A stretch of DNA of 64,000 nt from Azonexus sp. (GCF_023150235.1 NZ_JAKLLH010000019.1:1-64000); one strand, 5' to 3'; counted from the first letter of the stretch, positions 1-6,799 are shown. Notes: generated by a model not told the origin, from the letters alone. Translations and numbers: made by a program.

Positions 1-137
1 GACCAGTTCGTGAATGCATTTGGAATATTGAGGCCGTCATGGAAATTTGGAGCCTCGTTAAATTCATTAAAAACAATGGCTTGCATTTTATCACATGACG
101 GCTTCGGATGGGGTGGGGGGAATCTGACAAAGTAGAA

Positions 138-246
138 TTACGGTCAACCGGGAAAATCTGTTGATTTCTGTGATGAAGTCAGCGGCCTTGAAAGAGCGGG
201 CTGGTATGGGAACAGTGCCCCGGATTGATCTGAGCTGATGGTGGAT
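138..246. repeat. 109-bp direct repeat, copy 1
   Basis: This 109-bp stretch recurs in the same orientation at 5517-5625 with one mismatch (C versus T in GGATTGAT[C/T]TGAGCTG). It opens with TTACGGTCAACCGG, a degenerate form of the palindrome found elsewhere in the window. The two copies bracket 5.3 kb holding toxin-antitoxin modules, a transposase and broken genes. The rest of 1-316 has no gene that I can support. Confidence 0.9.
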
Positions 247-268
247 TAAATAACCCTGACCCCTTTAA
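244..268. repeat. Short dispersed repeat (ATTAAATNACCCTGACCCC), copy 1
   Basis: First of four copies in this region of a roughly 25-bp motif, ATTAAATRACCCTGACCCCT. It lies just downstream of parE; a second copy lies upstream of parD, so the two bracket parDE. It overlaps the end of the 109-bp repeat. Confidence 0.75.
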
Positions 269-316
269 TAATAGACCCCTTTAATACGCATCCGGCATGC
301 TGACACCACAAATCCG

Positions 317-631
317 TCAGTTCGAGTCGAAAATCGTCAGAATATCCTGCCGCTCTCCGAGCAGACGCACCACATCGAGGTGGTCTTCGCGCTCAAAGTA
401 GAACCAGATCAACGGAAAACCGGTCACACGCCAACTGCGCAATCCAGAAATTTCCAGAATCTGGCCGATGCGTAGCGAACCTGTACCGGGATTCTGTTGC
501 AGATGTTGCAAGGCATCATCGGCGGCACCGGCAAGTTGGTTGGCGATGAGCTTGCCGGCTTGCTTTCGGTAGTAAACGATTTCGGCGTGAAGGTCTGCAC
601 GCGCCTGTGGGCGCGGAATGGCCCGCTTCAC
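317..631 (-). CDS. parE: ParE/RelE-family toxin
   Basis: A 104-residue protein with the ParE/RelE look: basic N-terminus (MKRAIPRPQARADL), helical hairpin, and a C-terminal beta-sheet segment (LRSWRVTGFPLIWFYFER, then LDVVRLLGERQDI). ParE toxins poison DNA gyrase, whereas RelE relatives cut mRNA; the sequence does not decide which applies. Its start overlaps the stop of parD by four bases, the usual antitoxin-first coupling. The ILxxRQDI tail is typical of ParE. A complete, apparently intact module. Confidence 0.85.
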   Translation of the reverse strand: MKRAIPRPQARADLHAEIVYYRKQAGKLIANQLAGAADDALQHLQQNPGTGSLRIGQILEISGLRSWRVTGFPLIWFYFEREDHLDVVRLLGERQDILTIFDSN

Positions 632-879
632 TCAATATCGCCGTTGGCGATAGCGAAAAGCTCTTCGCGGTCTGCTTCGGTCCAAGGCCTACCCGGACCA
701 GAAGCCAAGCCCTCTTCAATCAGTGCACGCAAGCGCACCTTTGATTCCTCGGCCTGATCCTTGCGGACCAGATCGCGGATATATTCGCTGGTATTGCCGT
801 AGTGACCGGAGGCAACGCGCGCGTCAATATAGGAACGCATGGCTTCCGGCAGGGCAAAGCTGAGAGTGTTTCGGCTCAT
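628..879 (-). CDS. parD: ParD-family antitoxin
   Basis: An 83-residue protein beginning MSRNTLSFALPEAMRSYIDA, a ribbon-helix-helix DNA-binding start typical of ParD/CopG antitoxins, followed by YGNTSEYIRDLVRKDQ, the second RHH helix. The C-terminal part (PWTEADREELFAIANGD) is the extension that wraps the toxin in this family. It should neutralise ParE and repress its own promoter. A good sigma-70 promoter sits 10 bases upstream of the start codon. Confidence 0.88.
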   Translation of the reverse strand: MSRNTLSFALPEAMRSYIDARVASGHYGNTSEYIRDLVRKDQAEESKVRLRALIEEGLASGPGRPWTEADREELFAIANGDIE

Positions 880-888
880 AGTAAAGCC

Positions 889-917
889 ATCATAGATAGG
901 TTAGTAACTGTTGTCAA
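889..917 (-). promoter_or_regulatory. Sigma-70 promoter of parDE
   Basis: Reading the minus strand, TTGACA (917-912) and TATGAT (894-889) are separated by 17 bases, a near-consensus sigma-70 promoter. The -10 ends 10 bases from the parD start codon, so transcripts would be nearly leaderless or autoregulated by ParD. Confidence 0.7.
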
Positions 918-931
918 AATGTTGGCGGCGT

Positions 932-957
932 GAATTAAATGACCCTGACTCCTTTGG
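932..957. repeat. Short dispersed repeat (ATTAAATGACCCTGACTCC), copy 2
   Basis: Second copy of the motif at 244-268, one base diverged (ACTCC for ACCCC). It adjoins the stop codon of the gene fragment at 958-1029. Confidence 0.75.
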
Positions 958-1029
958 TTACACCAGCAGCACATTCATCCCGGCCATCCCCACGTCCGGC
1001 ATACCGGTCACAGCGACCACTAGCACCTT
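958..1029 (-). pseudogene. 3' fragment of an unidentified gene (fragment family, copy 1)
   Basis: On the minus strand this reads LVVAVTGMPDVGMAGMNVLL then V and TAA. It matches the C-terminal peptide of the fragment at 1695-1838 (VVITVTGIPDAAMAGMNVLL) at most positions. No start or upstream domain survives. I do not recognise the parent family. The coding match ends right at the dispersed repeat, as if the repeat marked the breakpoint. Confidence 0.5.
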
Positions 1030-1056
1030 GAATTAGTGCGGCACGAAATTTATACT
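1028..1056 (+). promoter_or_regulatory. Sigma-70 promoter of the 1085-1673 antitoxin/toxin pair
   Basis: TTGAAT (1028-1033), a 17-base spacer and TATACT (1051-1056) form a strong sigma-70 promoter, followed by a Shine-Dalgarno AAGGAG at 1071-1076, eight bases before the ATG. Confidence 0.75.
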
Positions 1057-1063
1057 ATCGTGC
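1041..1063. promoter_or_regulatory. Inverted-repeat operator over the -10 box
   Basis: GCACGA (1041-1046) and TCGTGC (1058-1063) form a perfect 6-bp inverted repeat centred on the TATACT box. This is the position expected for autorepression by the downstream antitoxin. Confidence 0.6.
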
Positions 1064-1084
1064 ATACCACCAAGGAGTCTCGTC

Positions 1085-1366
1085 ATGGCCATCACTGCAC
1101 ACTTTCCCGCCGTCAAGGTCGTCGGCACCAACGGCCAGATTTCGCTGGGCAAGCAATACGCTGGCCGCCAGGTGCTGGTGGAAGAGCACGAGCCAGGCGT
1201 TTGGCTGGTGCGTACTGCCACTGTCGTTCCCGACAATGAACGCTGGCTGCAAGCGCCCCAAGCAGCAGCCGATCTGCAAGCGGCCATGGCTTGGTCTGTG
1301 GCTCATGCCGCATCTGATGCCGATACCGAAGACACGCTCAAGCGCCTTGGCCATGGCGCGCAGTGA
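1085..1366 (+). CDS. Antitoxin-like protein (AbrB/MazE-like N-terminus)
   Basis: A 93-residue protein whose N-terminal half (VVGTNGQISLGKQYAGRQVL, then VEEHEPGVWLVRTATVVP) looks like a swapped-hairpin AbrB/MazE-type DNA-binding fold. The alanine-rich, acidic C-terminal half would be the toxin-binding tail. It has its own promoter, operator and AAGGAG ribosome site, and overlaps the next gene by 14 bases. Function as antitoxin is inferred from fold resemblance, size and pairing. Confidence 0.65.
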   Translation: MAITAHFPAVKVVGTNGQISLGKQYAGRQVLVEEHEPGVWLVRTATVVPDNERWLQAPQAAADLQAAMAWSVAHAASDADTEDTLKRLGHGAQ

Positions 1367-1673
1367 CGCCAAAGTCAGGCTCGACCTGAACAACCCAGTG
1401 TTTCAGGACAACCTACTCACGCTGCAAAAACCCGAGCGCCACGCGGCACTGGATACACTCCACAAAATTCGCCAGCTGACCTGGAGCCAGTTGTACCGCG
1501 ACCAGGGCCTGAAGTGGGAGAAGATCACCAGCGTCAAGCCACCCCAGGGCATCGATGCGATCTACTCTCTGCGCATCACCCAGGCACGCCGGGCGACTGC
1601 CCACCGTGACGGGGATTTCATCCGACTGCTCACCATCGCGCCCGATCACAACGTTGCCTATGGCAAGAAATAG
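1353..1673 (+). CDS. RelE/ParE-superfamily-like toxin
   Basis: Taken from the ATG at 1353 (MARSDAKVRLDLNNPVFQDN), inside the end of the antitoxin gene, giving 106 residues; a longer reading from 1236 would overlap the antitoxin almost entirely. The C-terminal half (IYSLRITQARRATAHRDGDF, then IRLLTIAPDHNVAY) has the strand-turn-strand and basic residues of RelE-type toxins. No catalytic assignment is possible from sequence alone. Paired with the antitoxin by overlap and shared promoter. Confidence 0.65.
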   Translation: MARSDAKVRLDLNNPVFQDNLLTLQKPERHAALDTLHKIRQLTWSQLYRDQGLKWEKITSVKPPQGIDAIYSLRITQARRATAHRDGDFIRLLTIAPDHNVAYGKK

Positions 1674-1694
1674 CAAGTTAGGCTGGAATGCGCC

Positions 1695-1838
1695 TTACCC
1701 CATCACCAGCAGCACATTCATCCCGGCCATCGCAGCATCAGGAATCCCGGTGACCGTGATGACGACCTCCTCCTCATCGGGTTTTCCGACATGCAGTTAG
1801 GCGCCATCGCCCAGCGGCTGCCAGTCGATGGAGCTGGC
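1695..1838 (-). pseudogene. Gene fragment with internal stop (fragment family, copy 2)
   Basis: The minus strand reads SIDWQPLGDGA, a TAA, then LHVGKPDEEEVVITVTGIPD and AAMAGMNVLLVMG with a final TAA. The third copy (5704-5815) reads SIGWLPMDAGAYLHVGDPEA in the same region, so the internal TAA replaces a tyrosine codon TAC. The gene is therefore broken. The parent family is unknown to me. The fragment ends at the dispersed repeat at 1839-1864. Confidence 0.6.
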
Positions 1839-1864
1839 GAATTAAATGACCCTGACCCCTTTGA
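1839..1864. repeat. Short dispersed repeat, copy 3
   Basis: ATTAAATGACCCTGACCCCT again. Read on the minus strand it supplies the last codons (KGVRVI then TAA) of the reading frame at 1842-2156, so the repeat has truncated that gene. Confidence 0.75.
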
Positions 1865-2156
1865 CCGGATAGTTGGCCTGGATGGCGGCTTCGATGAACG
1901 GCAGCAGCGGTTGCTCATAGCACCCCAGCAACTTGGCGATGTGGCAGCCTTCCGCCGACTGGGGCAGGAAATCGAGGCCCGCCAGAGGCCCTTCCATGAC
2001 TACCGTGCCTTGCTGTTGCAGCAGGGTGTTCTGGATCAGGACGCTACGCCATTTGGACAGCAGGCGCAGAGCATTATTCAGCTGGGCAATCTCGTCAGTT
2101 TGCGACTCAGCCAGTTGTGCCTGCAGTTGCTGGCGGATATTGGCGTGGAGGTTCAT
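1842..2156 (-). pseudogene. 3'-truncated glycosylation-locus gene of unknown function
   Basis: A 104-residue frame, MNLHANIRQQLQAQLAESQT onward, helical with a central LLQQQGTVVMEGPLAGLDFL segment. It overlaps the methyltransferase upstream by four bases (ATGA), so it belonged to that operon. Its last six codons (KGVRVI, stop) are the dispersed repeat read in reverse, so the true C-terminus is lost. I do not recognise the family. It may still be translated, but is better treated as broken. Confidence 0.55.
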
Positions 2157-2767
2157 TTCGGGAAATGCGCCGCCGCCAGTGTCCGCATCTCATCTTCCGT
2201 CCGCACACTCTTGCTGGCGATGGCCCACAGGTCAAAGGCGGCAGGGCGGGCCTTGGAGGCGATCATCTGAAATCCATGGGCACGTAGCGTGCCGATCAGC
2301 ACCTTCTCGGTGAAGCCACAGCGGTGTGCCATATAGAGGTTGCCCCGGGCCATCGCCGGGCGGTGGCCGTAGAGGATGTCGATTGGGGCAATCGGGCCAG
2401 CCGGGGCGGTATAGGCCGGCTCGGTCAACTTGTCTTCGGCGATGAGTTTGCACACCGACTGCAGATCCGGGCAGGTGACGACCAGAAAGCCGTCGGGTTT
2501 CAGCACGCGCAGGAACTCTTTCAACGCCAGGGCGACTTCGTGCGGATAGAGGTGTTCGATGTTGTGGCTGGAGAAAATGGCGTCAACGGAGGCATCGGCG
2601 ACGGCACTCATGTCGGTCATCGTGCCGATCAGGTCCGGTTTGACGGATTCATCGATATCAAAGCGCAGTTCGGTCCAGGCCTCGGCGTTGAAGCCGCGCG
2701 TGGTCTGGTCTTTGTGTTTGGGGCCGCAGCCGATATGGAGGAAGGTTTGGGGTGGTGCCTGGGTCAT
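2153..2767 (-). CDS. SAM-dependent class I methyltransferase
   Basis: A 204-residue methyltransferase: motif I FLHIGCGPKHKD near the N-terminus, acidic motif ELRFDIDE, a post-II region FSSHNIEHLYPHEV, and LRVLKPDGFLVVTCPDL as motif III. This DUF4166/Methyltransf_11-like type is common beside TPR-type glycosyltransferases in surface-glycan loci, and the remnant at 2793-2870 just upstream is such a transferase end. The substrate is unknown. Intact, but stranded among truncated neighbours. Confidence 0.8.
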   Translation of the reverse strand: MTQAPPQTFLHIGCGPKHKDQTTRGFNAEAWTELRFDIDESVKPDLIGTMTDMSAVADASVDAIFSSHNIEHLYPHEVALALKEFLRVLKPDGFLVVTCPDLQSVCKLIAEDKLTEPAYTAPAGPIAPIDILYGHRPAMARGNLYMAHRCGFTEKVLIGTLRAHGFQMIASKARPAAFDLWAIASKSVRTEDEMRTLAAAHFPK

Positions 2768-2792
2768 GAGGTTTCCGGTCTTTACGTGAATT

Positions 2793-2870
2793 TCAACCTG
2801 TTAAATTTTCAGATAGCTGCAGCCAATCCTGCCACATCCCGCGATACGCCGCTTCCATCTCGCGCACGAA
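2793..2870 (-). pseudogene. C-terminal remnant of a TPR-type glycosyltransferase
   Basis: The minus strand reads FVREMEAAYRGMWQDWLQ and then LSENLTG with a TGA. The pattern F-V-R-x-x-E-x-A-Y-R-x-M-W is the usual last helix of SPINDLY/O-GlcNAc-transferase-like bacterial glycosyltransferases. The rest of the gene is missing; upstream sequence switches to TTTGTTTTC and the CTCCAGTTTA repeat. Its stop is 25 bases from the methyltransferase start, so the two were once an operon. Confidence 0.6.
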
Positions 2871-2929
2871 GAAAACAAAGTGTCCTCCAGTTTACCCTTC
2901 ATGCCGACAGCACTTCTATCTACTTACGG

Positions 2930-3265
2930 TTACGCAAAAATCGGAGCGACTTTGGCGAGCACCTCATCAAGCACCGACTGCGGCACACTTTCAAGTTTTC
3001 GACCGTGACGAGAACCAATATCCAACGCACGGGGCTGGTCGCAACGTACAACGCCTGTCGTTTGCGTACCTGAACCCATCAGGGAAACAGCAAAGCCGGC
3101 CGTACGCGCAAAATTACCGCCGCTGGTGATGGGCAGCACAATGGGCGTTCGTGTCAGCCGGTTGAACACTGTTGGCGACACCACCAAAACCGGACGTGTT
3201 CCTTGTTGCTCATGACCCGAGGTCGGATCAAGTGAAACGAGATAGATGTCGCCACGCTCCATCAC
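2930..3265 (-). CDS. mazF: MazF/PemK-family endoribonuclease toxin
   Basis: A 111-residue MazF/ChpB-type mRNA interferase: MERGDIYLVSLDPTSGHEQQ and GTRPVLVVSP are the hallmark beta-strands, followed by TPIVLPITSGGNFARTAGFA and the substrate strand TTGVVRCDQPRALDI. The conserved Arg of the GTRP segment and the Thr of PITS are present, so it should be catalytically competent at single-stranded mRNA sites. The four-base overlap with the upstream antitoxin gene is standard. ChpB or PemK naming would be equally valid. Confidence 0.92.
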   Translation of the reverse strand: MMERGDIYLVSLDPTSGHEQQGTRPVLVVSPTVFNRLTRTPIVLPITSGGNFARTAGFAVSLMGSGTQTTGVVRCDQPRALDIGSRHGRKLESVPQSVLDEVLAKVAPIFA

Positions 3266-3519
3266 AACAGCTCGCTACCGACCGCCGGGGCATCGAGCCA
3301 TTCCCTGTCCTCAACCGAGAGTTCTGCGTTGGCGTCGCATTGAGCAAGCAACTCGTCAAGCGTATAGCGCGGCTGAGGATTTGGATTGACGATCAGACAA
3401 CCGTGATCGACTGCAAGGCCGACCGTCACACCGGCGTGCAGGTGCAGTTGATCAAGGAAAGCGGGGGGGACGGCCAGCATGACCGAACCACCGACCTTGC
3501 GCAAACTGGTTGTATGCAT
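3262..3519 (-). CDS. mazE: MazE/ChpBI-like AbrB-fold antitoxin
   Basis: An 85-residue antitoxin with the AbrB/MazE start (LRKVGGSVMLAVPPAFLDQL) and a disordered acidic tail (YTLDELLAQCDANAELSVED). It should bind MazF and repress the shared promoter. A GGAG Shine-Dalgarno lies just upstream of the ATG, and an AT-rich inverted repeat sits 23 bases upstream of the start. Confidence 0.88.
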   Translation of the reverse strand: MHTTSLRKVGGSVMLAVPPAFLDQLHLHAGVTVGLAVDHGCLIVNPNPQPRYTLDELLAQCDANAELSVEDREWLDAPAVGSELL

Positions 3520-3541
3520 GATTTAATCTCCATGAACATAG

Positions 3542-3559
3542 GTTATATTTTAATATAAC
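3542..3559. promoter_or_regulatory. Inverted repeat in the mazEF promoter
   Basis: GTTATATT-TT-AATATAAC is an 8-2-8 inverted repeat upstream of mazE. It overlaps plausible -10 sequences and is a likely MazE operator. Confidence 0.55.
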
Positions 3560-3699
3560 GCCATCTCCTTTTTCATCCAAGTTCTTTCGCTTATCCTCCG
3601 TGCCTTTTTGTTCGAAAGGAGGATCGTGATGCGCTTACGGTTGCCCCGATTGGCCGGCGTGATTGCCCCCAGTTCGCCGATCCGCTGAAAGTCGCGACC

Positions 3700-4833
3700 T
3701 TACGCCGCGTTCCGTTCAAACGCCTGGCGGGCGGCCCGGATGCCGCGCAGGTATTTCACCTGGCGGACAGCGCAGAGTTCAGTGAGATGCGCCGGCGCAC
3801 CGACGGCGCTGCCGAATTGTTTCATCAAGTCGGTAGCGCAATCGATGAAACGCTCCGGATCGATGGCCAGGCGTTGCAGCAGTTTGGGCACCCGCTCGGT
3901 AATCAAGCCACGCTTGCCCGGATGCAGGCTGCGACCGGTGGTTTCGACCAAGTCGAGGTAATCCTCGAAGGCAAAGGGAATCGCGGCCCGCAGGCGGCAG
4001 GTGCCGTCGAAGGTGAGCAGGGGCTGCAAGGGCAAGGCGGCCAGATGGGTTTCCTGGCGTAGCGTGAGGATGGAGGTGACCTTGGTGCTCTTTTCGTTCG
4101 CCACGCTCGCCGTCACCGCGGGTGCCTCGTTGGTGGCGGTGGTCGGGTCATGAGGGATTTTGGCTTGGTGGGCGGGTTCAGCCTCTGGCTTGAGTTCTGC
4201 CATACGCTCGGCGACCGAGGTGTGCTCAGATTCTTCTGGCGTTTCGGCCATTTTGGCGCGAATCGGATTGAGATCGACATAAGCCATGGCGGTGAGGATG
4301 GCCTGTTCGTCGAGCAGCGCCTGGCTCTTGAAACGGCCTTCCCAGAAATGTCCGGTCACTTCGTCTTCGGCATTGGCTTGACGGGCGACGGTCTCGTTCA
4401 GGATGCGCATGAACCAGGAAATGTCGCTCAGGCGGGCACGGTAGGTTGTTGTCCATTCATCAATGGCATTCAACGTGGCCTGATCCATCTCGCCGCCCTG
4501 CCCGGACAGCAGGCGCTGCACCAGCATGGGCCCATCAAACAACTGCGTCCAGCGGCGCAGCACCTCTTCGTTGCTCCAGCCCTGGGCTCGCTCGGCATCC
4601 ACGCGCAGCACCAGGTGATAGTGATTGCTCATCACGGCGTAGGCAGCCACATCGATCGCGAACACGCCGGCCAACTGCTTGACCCGATCGACAATCCAAC
4701 CCCGACGATGGTCGTGGTTCTTGCCAGTATGGGCATCATCGCCACACAGAAAGGCGCGGCGGACGCAGCGATTCACCACGTGATACCACGGGGTGTCGGC
4801 GAGGGAAATGAGGGTGGAACGCGGTTTGGTCAT
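3700..4833 (-). mobile_element. REP-associated (Y1) tyrosine transposase
   Basis: A 377-residue RAYT/IS200-like transposase. The start (LADTPWYHVVNRCVRRAFLC) and the AYAVMSNHYHLVLRV segment carrying the HxH metal motif (HYH) are diagnostic; the tyrosine region and VDLNPIRAKMAETPEESEHT follow. Such enzymes mobilise REP palindromes in other genomes. Length is longer than the roughly 150-residue IS200 enzymes and matches proteobacterial RAYTs. Its ATG overlaps the TGA of the DUF2442 gene (4830-4833), so it is the last cistron of a three-gene unit. Confidence 0.9.
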
Positions 4834-5081
4834 AATGGCGTTTTATCCTCAATTGGCACGGAACGGTCGTAGAGGGTTTCCGGGGCGATGTCGATGTCGC
4901 CCGGCCAGACGACAGTACCGTAGTCGATGTGTGCCAAGCTGAAAAATCCTGGGTTTTCCAATTGGCGGAATACGGGATAGCGCAGATAAGGCCGCATATC
5001 AAACTGCCTTTGCTCGCCATTGCTGAAAACCAGGCGCAACAAAAAATCTGGAATTGGTTTCACAGAGCGGACTTGAAGCAT
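4830..5081 (-). CDS. DUF2442 protein
   Basis: An 83-residue protein with the DUF2442 pattern: VRSVKPIPDFLLRLVFSNGE, RQFDMRPYLRYPVFRQLENP and GTVVWPGDIDIAPETLYD. The family is small, usually paired with DUF4160, and has been suggested to be toxin-antitoxin-like; no biochemical role is established here. The stop codon overlaps the transposase start and the gene follows the DUF4160 frame after 12 bases, so all three are probably co-translated. Confidence 0.8.
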   Translation of the reverse strand: MLQVRSVKPIPDFLLRLVFSNGEQRQFDMRPYLRYPVFRQLENPGFFSLAHIDYGTVVWPGDIDIAPETLYDRSVPIEDKTPL

Positions 5082-5093
5082 GGCAATGCCCCC

Positions 5094-5363
5094 TTAACGC
5101 AAAGGATCAATCGGAAACACGGGCTCACCTTTGACCGCCAAAGCCCAGTTAGCCATCAACTCCTCTTCGTGGATATCGACCCACACCTGCACGAACTTCA
5201 ACTTCTTTGCTGGCAAGTCGCCTTCGAGAAGCTTTCCGTCAGGAATTGAAATCACGGCCTGCATTCCTTGGTATTCCACATGAAGATGAGGCAAATGGTG
5301 CTGTTGCGTATCCATGAACAGCATTCTGATGATGATGCCGTAAAACATGCTGATGGTGGGCAT
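5094..5363 (-). CDS. DUF4160 protein
   Basis: Started at the internal ATG at 5363 (MPTISMFYGIIIRMLFMD), which is the usual DUF4160 beginning; upstream codons to 5432 look non-coding. The core HHLPHLHVEYQGMQAVISIP and the segment LKFVQVWVDIHEEELMANWA are characteristic. At 89 residues it is a normal length. It pairs with the DUF2442 gene downstream. Its role is unknown; the pair may form an addiction-like module travelling with the transposase. Confidence 0.78.
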   Translation of the reverse strand: MPTISMFYGIIIRMLFMDTQQHHLPHLHVEYQGMQAVISIPDGKLLEGDLPAKKLKFVQVWVDIHEEELMANWALAVKGEPVFPIDPLR

Positions 5364-5447
5364 AGCGTTCTCCGAAGGTCGGCAGGCGATGGAACGATTG
5401 TATTGCAGATAATAGATTTTATGTAAAAGCAAGTGGGTGTCCTCCAG

Positions 5448-5472
5448 TTTAAATGACCCTGACCCCTTTGAC
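5448..5472. repeat. Short dispersed repeat, copy 4
   Basis: TTTAAATGACCCTGACCCCT followed by a tandem second GACCCCTTTG. The flanking GTGTCCTCCAGTTTA also recurs near 2880, beside the glycosyltransferase remnant. Confidence 0.7.
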
Positions 5473-5516
5473 CCCTTTGATTTTTAGGAGAACGCCTTGG
5501 CTGGGACTTGGTTGAG

Positions 5517-5625
5517 TTACGGTCAACCGGGAAAATCTGTTGATTTCTGTGATGAAGTCAGCGGCCTTGAAAGAGCGGGCTGGTATGGGAACAGTGCCCC
5601 GGATTGATTTGAGCTGATGGTGGAT
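5517..5625. repeat. 109-bp direct repeat, copy 2
   Basis: Second copy of 138-246, same orientation, 108 of 109 bases identical. The near-identity implies a recent duplication or recombination exchange. Confidence 0.9.
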
Positions 5626-5703
5626 CTTTTGACCCGAAGGGCTTACCCCCGGTGAGTTGGGGGCTTAGGGGATAGACCGGGGAAACGTGGTCTGACCCCT
5701 AAT

Positions 5704-5815
5704 GTTCTTCGGCACGCCGACCACGGTGATCACCAGCGCTTCCGGGTCACCCACGTGCAGGTAAGCTCCAGCATCCATCGGCAGCCAGCCGATGGACTCG
5801 GCTTCGATGGCGGCG
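5704..5815 (-). pseudogene. Gene fragment (fragment family, copy 3)
   Basis: The minus strand reads AAIEAESIGWLPMDAGAYLH then VGDPEALVITVVGVPKN. It aligns with the broken frame at 1695-1838 and, in its last part, with 958-1029. It has no start codon and directly follows the higA stop codon. The family is unrecognised. Confidence 0.5.
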
Positions 5816-6103
5816 TTACCTCGCCAAAGCGTCGATCACCGCTTGCGGATTGCGCTCAATCACGTTGAGCAGCACCAATGCCGGGCCCTGTGGATTGCGA
5901 TCACCACGTTCCCAGTGCCGCAGCGTTGCCGTTGAGAAACCAAAGCGTGCGGCAAACTGCTCTTGAGTCATTCCCACTTTGGCCCGCACAGCCTTCACGT
6001 CGACGACCCGGGGGCGATGCACGTGCACGCCGTTTGTTTCCCCCCTGGCGTGGGCTATCGCCTCGTGCAAGCCTTGTTTGATACTTTCGAATGCCGTACT
6101 CAT
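5816..6103 (-). CDS. higA: HTH (XRE) antitoxin of a HigBA/RelE-NadS-type module
   Basis: A 95-residue Cro/CI-type protein with the helix-turn-helix VGMTQEQFAARFGFSTATLR followed by HWERGDRNPQGPALVLLNVI, typical of toxin-first modules in which the second gene is the DNA-binding antitoxin. It overlaps the toxin gene by four bases. The HTH residues are intact, so it should repress the promoter at 6462-6490. Confidence 0.85.
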   Translation of the reverse strand: MSTAFESIKQGLHEAIAHARGETNGVHVHRPRVVDVKAVRAKVGMTQEQFAARFGFSTATLRHWERGDRNPQGPALVLLNVIERNPQAVIDALAR

Positions 6104-6456
6104 GGTGTCGTCCTTTCTTTCCAGATGCTGACCAGTGCGTCGGTCAAATCGGCCAGTTCATTGCGTTCTGATTTGGTCAGATTGGCCTTGTCCCCTTTGG
6201 CAAAGAGCGTGAGCAGGTACAGCGGCATGAAATCATCGTGGAAATAGTAAATCACGCGCACGCCGCCACTCTTGCCCTGCCCGCCACGACGCCAGCGTAG
6301 CTTGCGCACCCCACCCGTGCCTTCGATGATGTCCCCGGCCTTTGGATGTTCGGCCAGGTAGTTGATCAAATCCTGGCGCTCATCGGCAGACAGTAACTTG
6401 TCGGCCAAGCGGATGTAAGTTGGCAGTTCGGCGATGCCGCATAGGATTTCGAGCAT
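6100..6456 (-). CDS. higB: RelE/HigB-type toxin
   Basis: A 118-residue RelE-superfamily protein; the segment GGVRVIYYFHDDFMPLYLLT, then LFAKGDKANLTKSERNEL, is the conserved core of the HigB2/RelE group that cleaves ribosome-bound mRNA. Gene order is toxin then antitoxin, as in higBA loci. It has its own sigma-70 promoter with an inverted repeat in the spacer. Confidence 0.87.
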   Translation of the reverse strand: MLEILCGIAELPTYIRLADKLLSADERQDLINYLAEHPKAGDIIEGTGGVRKLRWRRGGQGKSGGVRVIYYFHDDFMPLYLLTLFAKGDKANLTKSERNELADLTDALVSIWKERTTP

Positions 6457-6461
6457 GATGC

Positions 6462-6490
6462 AGTGTAATCCAAAGGATTAGCTGGATCAA
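6462..6490 (-). promoter_or_regulatory. Promoter and operator of higBA
   Basis: Reading the minus strand, TTGATC (6490-6485), 17 bases, then TACACT (6467-6462). Inside the spacer, AATCC-AAA-GGATT (6467-6479) is an inverted repeat suited to binding the HTH antitoxin. Confidence 0.65.
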
Positions 6491-6570
6491 GATCGAACGT
6501 GCCTACTCGACAGCACTGCGCCCAATTGAGCGTTACGTTAAACAGAAACCGTGGTCTGTCCCCTATTATT

Positions 6571-6621
6571 ATTGCACGGCGTATCGGAGAGGGAAACGAG
6601 AGAGGAACGAGCTTGTGTCAT
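6571..6621 (-). pseudogene. N-terminal fragment of a second REP-type transposase
   Basis: Starting from the ATG at 6621 the minus strand reads MTQARSSLVSLSDTPCN, matching the start of the intact transposase at 4833 (MTKPRSTLISLADTPWY). Similarity ends after 17 codons. This is a remnant of another transposase copy, next to higB. Confidence 0.7.
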
Positions 6622-6712
6622 GACAAAAGACTAGACAACAGGGATGCAAATGTCAAAACAAAGTGGGTGTCCTTTTGTTTTTCAAAACCCTGCGCCTTCG
6701 CAAGGCCCTTAT

Positions 6713-6749
6713 GGAAAAAACCCTGCCCCTCTTTCGAAGGACAGGGTTT
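6713..6749 (-). terminator. Rho-independent terminator of the RTX gene
   Basis: On the minus strand, AAACCCTGTCC pairs with the downstream GGGCAGGGTTT and is followed by an uninterrupted T-run (TTTTTT). It lies 51 bases after the RTX stop codon. A second hairpin with arms AAGCACC and GGTGCTT (6760-6785) lies between stop and terminator. Confidence 0.85.
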
Positions 6750-6799
6750 CAATCACCTCAAGCACCTACCCGAGGGCGGGTGCTTGTCTCCGGGGGAGA

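Noticed and set aside
3629-3688. Nineteen-codon frame with a GGAGG site, MRLRLPRLAGVIAPSSPIR
   Set aside because: No conservation evidence; may be part of the transposase end. Too short to support.
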